Source of the DNA: Aquificota bacterium
GTDB taxonomy: Bacteria; Thermosulfidibacterota; Thermosulfidibacteria; Thermosulfidibacterales; Thermosulfidibacteraceae
Length of the DNA: 7,360 bases
Direction of reading: 5' to 3'
NCBI GenBank assembly: GCA_015494645.1
Contig: WGAU01000049.1
Location: 1 to 7,360 of the forward strand
Positions within the stretch are counted from its first letter, which is position 1. Each line of letters opens with the position of its first letter. Below are positions 1 through 5,242 of the stretch, piece after piece. The notes below the pieces were generated by a model. The model was given only the letters and a program-made list of their open reading frames with translations. It had not been told where the DNA came from and made no database searches. The position numbers and the translations under genes are program-made.

Positions 1-900
1 CACAGCAAAGGCCGCCAGTATATTGTAAAGGTTGTGCTTTCCAATGAGCCGGGTTTTTGATCTCATTCCCTCCACCTCTACCTCCATACCCTCAAGGGTT
101 TCGTCTAACACCCTTCCCCTAACCAGTCCCTTTTCCAAGCCATAGGTAATAACATCCCTTCCACGAATAGCACTCAGTATTTTTGCCCCGTATGGATCGT
201 CGGCATTAACAACGGCAACTCCATGCAAATGCTCGGTAAAAAGTCTCAATTTAGAGGAAAAGTAATCTTCAACAGTTCCGTGGTAGTCTAAGTGATCCCG
301 AGAAAGATTGGTAAACACCGCCACCTGATAAACCACATCTCCAACCCTCCCTTGTTTCAGAGCGTGGGAGGACACCTCCATGACCAAGTACTTAGCCCCT
401 TCCCGCACCGAGGAAGCCATTACATCCCATAACTCAAAAAGCCCAGGAGTAGTGTTTACGGCCTTAAAAGTTTTACAAGGCAGTTTGTAAAACACTGTAC
501 TCAAAAGAACATTAGGTTCCTTCAAAACATCAAGAAGCTGAGAGATCAAAAAGGCCACGGTACTTTTGCCATTGGTTCCTGTTATTCCTACTTTAAAAAA
601 AGCCTTATCAACATCACCGTAAAAATTTCTCAGAACCTTAACAGCAGCCCTTCTGCTATCCCTAACCACAAAGACTGAAGCGTCTAAATCCAACTCCCTC
701 TCGCAAACAACAAGGATAGCCCCTTTATCCACTGCATCCTTTGCAAAATTATGGCCATCATATCTTTCCCCCTTTATGGCAAAAAAGCAGGCACCCGGCC
801 TACATCTTCGGGAATCATCGGTGACACAGGAAATATCCACGTTCAAAGCCCCTTTTAACAGCCTGCCTTCCACGCCCTCAAGAAGATCAGCAGCCCTCAT
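1..900 (-). CDS. murE: UDP-N-acetylmuramyl-tripeptide synthetase MurE (partial, C-terminus outside window)
   Basis: Cytoplasmic ATP-dependent ligase that adds the third amino acid (usually meso-diaminopimelate or lysine) to UDP-MurNAc-Ala-Glu in peptidoglycan precursor synthesis. My translation from ATG at 900 gives 300 residues running off the left edge; full MurE proteins are about 480-500. Visible hallmarks: the N-terminal DDSR...PG.CFFAIKG..YDGHNF block (about 28-51), the ATP-binding P-loop GITGTNGKST (105-114), NTTP (149-152), EVSSHA (175-180), FTNLSRDHLDYHGT (196-209), DYFSSKLRLF with the lysine expected to be carbamylated (K217), NADDP (232-236) and GKHNLYN (287-293). The EVSSHA and RDHLDYHGT motifs favour MurE over MurF or MurC. 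The region that selects DAP or Lys (DNPR motif) is missing, so the third residue is unknown. The start overlaps the rsmH stop as ATGA, with an AAAGG ribosome site six bases upstream, so translational coupling is likely. Confidence 0.95.
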   Translation of the reverse strand, partial: MRAADLLEGVEGRLLKGALNVDISCVTDDSRRCRPGACFFAIKGERYDGHNFAKDAVDKGAILVVCERELDLDASVFVVRDSRRAAVKVLRNFYGDVDKAFFKVGITGTNGKSTVAFLISQLLDVLKEPNVLLSTVFYKLPCKTFKAVNTTPGLFELWDVMASSVREGAKYLVMEVSSHALKQGRVGDVVYQVAVFTNLSRDHLDYHGTVEDYFSSKLRLFTEHLHGVAVVNADDPYGAKILSAIRGRDVITYGLEKGLVRGRVLDETLEGMEVEVEGMRSKTRLIGKHNLYNILAAFAV

Positions 901-1790
901 TCTGACCTTTCAAAAACCCGTAGTTTAGCACTTCTTGCCCTTGGATTTTTCTCAATTTCTCCATCGGAGGGAACTATAGGCTTTTTTGTAAGGACCACTC
1001 CCAATCCCTTTGCCTCAAAGGACTTAAATGTATGCTTAACAATCCTATCTTCCAAGGAATGAAAAGATATAACCACTACTCTGCCTTTAGGAGACAAAAT
1101 ATCCACTACGTTTTTGAGGGCCCTTTTCAGATGCGTTAGCTCGTCGTTAACCTCTATCCTTATAGCCTGAAAAGTCCTTGTTGCAACATGTATCCTTCTG
1201 GGCCAGAACCTTTTAGGCACCGCAGACTTCACCACCCTGGCAAGATCCTCCGTGGTCCTTAAAGGCTTCTCCTTCCTTGCCTCCACAATTCTTTTGGCAA
1301 TTCTTTTCGCCCAAGGCTCCTCACCGTACTCTTTTATCACCTCTGCAAGCCTCTTTTCAGAGTACTCGTTTACAACCTCAAAGGCGGTAAGATGGGACCC
1401 AACCCTGTCAAGCCTCATATCCAGAGGGCCTTTTTCTAAAAAAGAAAAGCCCCTTTCAGGATCCTCAAGGTGAAAAGAGGAAATACCAAGATCCATAAGA
1501 ACCGCATCAACCTGTTCAATTCCTTCCTTGGCGAGAAGCTCCGGGAGATTTGAGTAATTCCCGTACAAGAAGATTACATTGTCATAATCAGAAAGCCTCT
1601 CCCTTGCCACAGAAAGTATCTCTATATCCCGATCCACAGCCACAAGAAGCTTCGGAGAGATTCTCTCAAGAATGGCCAAGGAGTGACCACCTTCTCCTAC
1701 AGTGGCATCAACAACTACTCCGCCTTGATAGGGGTCTAAAAAGGATATAACTTCCTCCAAAAGAACCGGTGTATGAACTGCTCTCTCCAT
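897..1790 (-). CDS. rsmH: 16S rRNA (cytosine-1402-N4)-methyltransferase RsmH (MraW)
   Basis: SAM-dependent methyltransferase that modifies C1402 in the ribosomal decoding centre; a classic member of the division/cell-wall (dcw) cluster. At 297 residues it matches the family length (about 300). Motifs seen: HTPVLLEEV at the N-terminus (6-14), the SAM-binding VDATVGEGGHS (27-37), AVDRD (51-55), the DAVLMDLGISS core (95-105), GPLDMRLD (121-128), TRTFQAIRIEVNDEL (204-218) and ISFHSLEDRIVK (241-252). I chose ATG at 1790 because it places HTPVLLEE a few residues from the N-terminus as in homologues. An in-frame TTG at 1802 would add four residues and has no convincing ribosome site. GGGAG lies almost directly against the ATG, which is unusually close. 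murE follows with an ATGA overlap, and mutT is divergent only 35 bp away. Confidence 0.96.
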   Translation of the reverse strand: MERAVHTPVLLEEVISFLDPYQGGVVVDATVGEGGHSLAILERISPKLLVAVDRDIEILSVARERLSDYDNVIFLYGNYSNLPELLAKEGIEQVDAVLMDLGISSFHLEDPERGFSFLEKGPLDMRLDRVGSHLTAFEVVNEYSEKRLAEVIKEYGEEPWAKRIAKRIVEARKEKPLRTTEDLARVVKSAVPKRFWPRRIHVATRTFQAIRIEVNDELTHLKRALKNVVDILSPKGRVVVISFHSLEDRIVKHTFKSFEAKGLGVVLTKKPIVPSDGEIEKNPRARSAKLRVFERSE

Positions 1791-1803
1791 GCTCCCAAAC
1801 AAT

Positions 1804-1831
1804 TAATTACATCGGAGGGTGCAACATGCAA
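1804..1831 (-). promoter_or_regulatory. Possible promoter for rsmH-murE (weak)
   Basis: On the minus strand a TTGCAT -35-like element (1826-1831) is separated by 16 bp from TAATTA (1804-1809). Transcription would start only about 5-10 bases before the rsmH ATG at 1790, giving an almost leaderless transcript. That would fit the absence of a well-spaced ribosome site. The -35 lies on the mutT start codon. This is a weak match in a short AT-rich gap and is offered only as a candidate. Confidence 0.22.
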
Positions 1832-2227
1832 GAGATAGATGTGGTAGCCGGTGTGATATTTTTCGGGGAAAAGATCATTTTGGCCCAAAGAAAAAAAGGA
1901 GATCCTTTGGAAGACAAATGGGAATTTCCCGGTGGAAAGATTGAAAAGGGAGAAACTCCTCAACAAGCACTCAAAAGGGAAATAAAGGAGGAGCTTGGAA
2001 TAGAAATTCATCCTGAAAAAGAAATGTTTAAGATAACCCACAGATACCCAGATAAAACTGTACACCTATACTTTGTGAAAGCCCAAGCCTTTGAAGAACC
2101 CAAAAACCTGGACTGTCAGGACGTCAAGTTACTCTATCCAACAGAAATTGACGATTATGATCTGGCACCGGCGGACAAAAAAGCCTGGCACAAGTTGAAG
2201 AAACTTTTAGGCGGGTGCGGCCTATAA
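1826..2227 (+). CDS. mutT: MutT-type Nudix hydrolase (8-oxo-dGTP diphosphatase-like)
   Basis: Small cytoplasmic Nudix pyrophosphohydrolase, 133 residues, as expected for MutT (about 130). The complete Nudix box Gx5Ex7REUxEExGU spans residues 37-59, with E43 and R51-E52...E55-E56 as metal and catalytic residues. It is preceded by DKWEFPGG, the context typical of MutT/NudG enzymes. The C-terminal YDLAPADKKA segment resembles the LxPAD motif of the same group. The likely role is removing oxidised dGTP from the nucleotide pool; related enzymes hydrolyse other modified (d)NTPs, so the exact substrate is inferred. Start chosen at ATG 1826 because GGAGGG (1814-1819) lies six bases upstream; an in-frame upstream ATG at 1769 lies inside rsmH. 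The gene is divergent from rsmH and convergent with the CoA-transferase operon. Its stop codon sits inside the downstream terminator hairpin. Confidence 0.9.
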   Translation: MQEIDVVAGVIFFGEKIILAQRKKGDPLEDKWEFPGGKIEKGETPQQALKREIKEELGIEIHPEKEMFKITHRYPDKTVHLYFVKAQAFEEPKNLDCQDVKLLYPTEIDDYDLAPADKKAWHKLKKLLGGCGL

Positions 2228-2247
2228 AACCACACCCGCCATTTTTT
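2210..2247 (+). terminator. Rho-independent terminator of mutT, overlapping its 3' end
   Basis: A perfect 8-bp GC-rich stem pairs GGCGGGTG (2210-2217) with CACCCGCC (2233-2240). After one C/A mismatch, GG/CC may extend it. It is followed by A and six T (2242-2247). The last mutT codons form the 5' arm, and the TAA stop (2225-2227) lies in the loop. Read on the minus strand, the same hairpin is followed only by TAAAAGTTT, so it should terminate the convergent operon poorly if at all. Confidence 0.85.
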
Positions 2248-2253
2248 CAGGTT

Positions 2254-2787
2254 TTACGGTGGCACGAAATCAAGATGGAACTCAAGCTTCATCTTGTCAT
2301 CGGGCCACCACTTCCTTTGCTTAACCTCTCCCGGATATACCTCAACCTCCTCGTACACAGGAGACTTCCTTATCTCTTCAATGGCTTCCATAGCCTCTAT
2401 ATCCTCCTGACTCCTGGCCTCATCGGCAAAGGAAATCTTCTCCTCTTTATAGCCCTTTAACTTCTTGATTTTTTGAATTTCAAATTCAATGAAGTGGAAC
2501 TCGGTCAGTTTAAACTTAACTATTGCAGAACCGGGAACTACCACAGCGTATCCTGTTTCCTGAGCAGTAGGCCACTCAACATAAAGGTTAGGCTCCTCTT
2601 GCTTCTCTCCATTGTAGTTGTAAACGGCTAAAAGCTTGCCGCAAATCACATCCCCAGGTTTAACCTCAAACTCTTCATAAACTTCTTTAGGAAGATACCA
2701 CCAAAGGGCTCTAAAGCCCGTCTTTACATATCCTCTGACAAGCATAGGATCAAACCCGCAAAGAACAACTCTACACCTTTCCGGCAT
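2254..2787 (-). CDS. Uncharacterised beta-rich protein, last gene of the CoA-transferase operon
   Basis: 177-residue protein that I do not recognise. The first 105 residues alternate hydrophobic and polar positions with turns such as VKPGDVICGKLLAVY (42-56) and a conserved-looking VVVPGSAIVKFKLTEFHFIEFEI stretch (roughly 82-104), suggesting a beta-barrel or OB-like domain. A Lys-rich linker (105-118) and a short Glu-rich helix (126-141) follow, then a second beta segment containing KWWPDD (159-164). There is no signal peptide or membrane segment. Two cysteines lie near the N-terminus (C5, C10) and one at C49. ATG at 2787 is chosen because GGAGG (2794-2798) sits six bases upstream; an in-frame start at 2808 would add seven residues without a good site. 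It overlaps the previous gene by 17 bp, indicating translational coupling. A structural subunit or assembly factor for the operon's enzyme is possible but inferred from position only. Confidence 0.8.
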   Translation of the reverse strand: MPERCRVVLCGFDPMLVRGYVKTGFRALWWYLPKEVYEEFEVKPGDVICGKLLAVYNYNGEKQEEPNLYVEWPTAQETGYAVVVPGSAIVKFKLTEFHFIEFEIQKIKKLKGYKEEKISFADEARSQEDIEAMEAIEEIRKSPVYEEVEVYPGEVKQRKWWPDDKMKLEFHLDFVPP

Positions 2788-3124
2788 CTTCAACCTCCGG
2801 TTCTTCAATTTTTCTTATATAGTCCCCCAGTTCCCTAACCTGACGAGCGCAGAAGTCCATGAACTCCACATACTCATCCTCAGTTATGAACCCACACATC
2901 ACCATCCTGTATATGTAGGGGGAGGCAAACTCCCTCACATCCATCCACAATTCCTCACATAGGAACATGCCTCCCCCAAGCTCATCCGCCTGTTTCATGT
3001 AAGACTCTTTCCAGCCAACTATCATTCGCTTGACTTCCTCTATCTCCCTAAGGATTCTTTCCTTAGGGAACTGGGGTATCTTTCCTAAAACGAATCTTGG
3101 CTCACTTCTTTGCCTCATAGGCAT
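2771..3124 (-). CDS. Uncharacterised small helical protein of the CoA-transferase operon
   Basis: 117-residue protein without a family I can name. The pattern is almost entirely alpha-helical: a long amphipathic helix around residues 20-48 (KERILREIEEVKRMIVGW), a GGG turn at 50-52, and further helices around 53-78 and 82-107. Three cysteines (C56, C77, C92) are spaced like single helix positions rather than a metal motif. No signal peptide or transmembrane segment is seen. The start is uncertain: ATG at 3124 lies four bases after GGAG (3129-3132) and ATG at 3118 lies ten bases after it, a two-residue difference. The gene overlaps its upstream neighbour by 23 bp and its downstream neighbour by 17 bp, so the three tail genes are probably made in linked amounts, as expected for subunits of one complex (inference). 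Confidence 0.78.
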   Translation of the reverse strand: MPMRQRSEPRFVLGKIPQFPKERILREIEEVKRMIVGWKESYMKQADELGGGMFLCEELWMDVREFASPYIYRMVMCGFITEDEYVEFMDFCARQVRELGDYIRKIEEPEVEDAGKV

Positions 3125-3338
3125 AACACTCCTTGATCACATACTTCTCAGGCACAACCCAGAAAAAGGGCCAGTGTATCTTCTTGCAGTAGCCAATTAT
3201 ATCCGCCGGTGGGAAACTGGAGCCTTTTAAAACTGGTTTAAAATACTTACATTTCCAACATATGTGATCCGTTTGCTTCTCTGGCTCCAGTATTGAATCC
3301 AGAAACTCAACCGGGGTCATTTCTCTTTTATCCACCAT
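3102..3338 (-). CDS. Four-cysteine mini-protein resembling small Fe-S subunits of benzylsuccinate-synthase-type enzymes
   Basis: 78-residue soluble protein with C27-x2-C30-x20-C51-x19-C71, aromatic residues beside the cysteines (CWKCKYF, WPFFWVV, CYAYE), and a short helical N-terminal extension. This size and a CxxC followed by two isolated cysteines recall the HiPIP-like [4Fe-4S] small subunits of fumarate-adding glycyl-radical enzymes (BssB/BssC type) and of hydroxyphenylacetate decarboxylase. That comparison is from memory of the families, not an alignment. A zinc site is the alternative. No large glycyl-radical subunit or activase is in the window, so any partner must be another protein of this operon or encoded elsewhere. 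ATG at 3338 is chosen because GGAGG (3345-3349) lies six bases upstream; a GTG directly before it (3341) is too close to that site. The gene starts 11 bp after the zinc-ribbon gene and overlaps the next by 23 bp. Confidence 0.8.
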   Translation of the reverse strand: MVDKREMTPVEFLDSILEPEKQTDHICWKCKYFKPVLKGSSFPPADIIGYCKKIHWPFFWVVPEKYVIKECYAYEAKK

Positions 3339-3349
3339 CACCTACCTCC

Positions 3350-3817
3350 CTACCAATCCTTAACTTCGCCTTTTTTCTTCTTCTCAAGAAACTCCTGCCA
3401 GACCTCAGGAGACAGCTTCTCTATATCCCACTTGAAGCCGTGGGAACCTGCGATACCGGCAGACGGAGGTTGAGGTGCCCAAGCCCTCATGGGGTACCCG
3501 CGAATACTGAACTTTCTATAGTCAGCCTTACCAAGGTAGATTTCTCTGGGCAGACAGTTGTAAGGCCTGGTCTTTCCAGGAGTACCCGGCTTAAAGCGCT
3601 CATATCCGTTGTTTGGCTGATCTGCGTAAAGAGGCAGTATGTCTGGCTCTTCTCCCGGTCTCTCTTCAGGCCCTCTATACATATGCCCCTGTATCATGTG
3701 TATGTAATAAACCGTGTCGCATCCGGCACACTTCACTTTCCCTTCCCAGTTCCAGAAGTTGAAAGGATCAAGGTAATTAACGGTATCACACTTCTTGCAC
3801 CAAATGATATCACACAT
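3350..3817 (-). CDS. Zinc-ribbon protein of the CoA-transferase operon, function unknown
   Basis: 155-residue protein opening with a treble-type metal site C7-x2-C10-x19-C30-x2-C33, which predicts one bound zinc (a rubredoxin-like iron is less likely). The rest is rich in Pro, Gly, Tyr and Trp (seven Trp in total), has a PPSAGIAGSHGFKWDIEKLS stretch near residues 117-136, and ends in a charged helix with EKKKKGE. There is no signal peptide or membrane helix. Zinc-ribbon partners occur with thiolase-like enzymes in anaerobic aromatic pathways (BbsA-type, DUF35), but I cannot see the OB-fold that follows the ribbon in those proteins, so that link is tentative. The start is clear: ATG at 3817 with AAAGGAGG, where GGAGG (3824-3828) is six bases upstream. 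The ribosome site is fused to the TAA stop of the preceding CoA-transferase gene, only 12 bp away. Confidence 0.82.
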   Translation of the reverse strand: MCDIIWCKKCDTVNYLDPFNFWNWEGKVKCAGCDTVYYIHMIQGHMYRGPEERPGEEPDILPLYADQPNNGYERFKPGTPGKTRPYNCLPREIYLGKADYRKFSIRGYPMRAWAPQPPSAGIAGSHGFKWDIEKLSPEVWQEFLEKKKKGEVKDW

Positions 3818-3829
3818 ACTGCACCTCCT

Positions 3830-5242
3830 TTAAATGAGACCCTTCTTGTACCATTCCTCTATCTGACTGATGGGATAACCCAACATCTCGTGATAAATCT
3901 TTACATTATCCGCACCCACGGGCCTGAAGTCCCAAAACTTACGTCTGGGCGTCTTGGACATGAGACCACAGGAATAAGTAGACTGAACTAACTGATCTCC
4001 AAAAATGGGATCAAACTGCCACCTTATTGTACCCCTTTCCCTATAGTGCGGGCTCTCGTAAACCTCCTTGTCGTTGTAAACGGGCATGGCCAACAGACCA
4101 GCTTCGGTAAGTATCTTCACAACTTCAGATCTGGACTTATCCGCAGCCCACTTCTCAAGAGCATCGTAGATCTCTACTTGCGCCTCGGCCTCAACCCTGT
4201 CCTTGAACCTCTGATACTTCTGCCAAAGATCCTCTCTCTTTATGACCCTACACAGCTCCTTAAAGTCTTCATCTTGGAAGGCACTTACCATAACATATCT
4301 GGCTTCGTCCCTAAGCTGAGGATTCTTGGCATCGGGATAATCGGACTTCCCACAGATGATTATACCATGCACACAGAGCTGGGTGTCCCAGTTGCCCCAA
4401 CGCTGCCTAACTATACCAAACCTTCCGTAGAGAGGAACTCCGTATCCACAACATCTGGTAGCACACTGCACCTGAGAGAACTCTATCATGGTCCCAAGAC
4501 CAGTCTTCCTCCTCCAGTAAAGGGCTGCTAGAATAGCTACCGTGATCATAGTTCCAGAGTACCAATCTATACACCAGTTGGTATGCTTAACCGGATGGCC
4601 ACCAAAGTCCTCATGAAAACCGGTTATGGAAGCAAGTCCCGCATGGGCCTGACCAAGAATATCGTAAGATCCTCCAAACACCTTGGGACCGTATCCAAAA
4701 CCACCACCCCAAACGTATATGAATCTTGGATTGATCTCCTGTAGATACCTGTAGGACTGTTTCCACCTGTCAAATGTTCCCGGCCTGTAACACTCGGTCA
4801 ATCCGTCGCTCATTCGAACAAGCCTGTAGAACACCTCTTTCATATCATCGTGGTGGTAATCCATGGTGATGAAGTACTCATTAACATTGGCGTTCACACA
4901 GCCTATTCCCTGACCGGTAAGAGGACGCTCATCATGCAGGGGATAGTAGTAACACTCGTTGAAGGGAGAAGTATGCTTCATTGGATCGCCCATTCGGGGC
5001 ATCTCAATCTTAATGACCTCAGCCCCCAACTCAGCCAAGTTGGACACCGCATGGGGGGTAAAAATATACATGGTACAGCTCATCCATCTGACACCGTGCA
5101 GAGCTGCTGGCTTCTCAAACTCGTTTCCGGGATCAAATACCCTCTTACAGTACTCCTCAAAGGGCACCTTATTGGCATCAAGCTCTTCCTTAGACTTGGG
5201 CCCAGGCTGCTCTTCAATTGGTATTCTTTCCTTCTCCAACAT
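3830..5242 (-). CDS. Family III (CaiB/BaiF) CoA-transferase, probable catalytic subunit
   Basis: 470-residue cytoplasmic enzyme of the formyl-CoA transferase family, which moves CoA between carboxylic acids through an aspartyl-CoA thioester. Family blocks seen: ALHGVR (47-52), LAELGAEVIKIEMPRMGDP (69-87), INPRFIYVWGGGFGYGP (170-186), then GSYDILGQAHAG, placing the expected nucleophile at Asp194, and LAALYWRRKTGLGTMIEFSQVQ further on. It is somewhat longer than typical members (about 400-430), with an N-terminal extension of some 45 residues and an insertion (about 95-118) containing many Tyr and Pro. The closest characterised analogue I can name is the BbsF subunit of succinyl-CoA:benzylsuccinate CoA-transferase; the substrate here is unknown. 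ATG at 5242 overlaps the upstream stop as TGATG and has GGGGG seven bases before it; the GTG at 5245 immediately upstream is an alternative. The two subunits are therefore likely translationally coupled. Confidence 0.92.
   Translation of the reverse strand: MLEKERIPIEEQPGPKSKEELDANKVPFEEYCKRVFDPGNEFEKPAALHGVRWMSCTMYIFTPHAVSNLAELGAEVIKIEMPRMGDPMKHTSPFNECYYYPLHDERPLTGQGIGCVNANVNEYFITMDYHHDDMKEVFYRLVRMSDGLTECYRPGTFDRWKQSYRYLQEINPRFIYVWGGGFGYGPKVFGGSYDILGQAHAGLASITGFHEDFGGHPVKHTNWCIDWYSGTMITVAILAALYWRRKTGLGTMIEFSQVQCATRCCGYGVPLYGRFGIVRQRWGNWDTQLCVHGIIICGKSDYPDAKNPQLRDEARYVMVSAFQDEDFKELCRVIKREDLWQKYQRFKDRVEAEAQVEIYDALEKWAADKSRSEVVKILTEAGLLAMPVYNDKEVYESPHYRERGTIRWQFDPIFGDQLVQSTYSCGLMSKTPRRKFWDFRPVGADNVKIYHEMLGYPISQIEEWYKKGLI

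Noticed and set aside
1736..2065. 109-codon minus-strand frame across the rsmH-mutT gap
   Set aside because: Phe/Leu-rich shadow of the Nudix gene; it overlaps both real genes and would remove the intergenic signals.
2210..2247. Fully bidirectional terminator between the convergent genes
   Set aside because: On the minus strand the stem is followed by TAAAAGTTT rather than a T-run, so only the plus-strand direction is supported.
2788..2808. Longer N-terminus (seven extra residues) for the last operon gene
   Set aside because: The GGAGG six bases before the ATG at 2787 lies inside this extension, which marks 2787 as the real start.
3293..3991. 232-codon open frame on the plus strand opposite the zinc-ribbon and CoA-transferase genes
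   Set aside because: No ribosome site or family motif; it crosses the well-supported gene boundary at 3817-3830 on the other strand and is Leu/Pro/Ser-rich like an antisense shadow.
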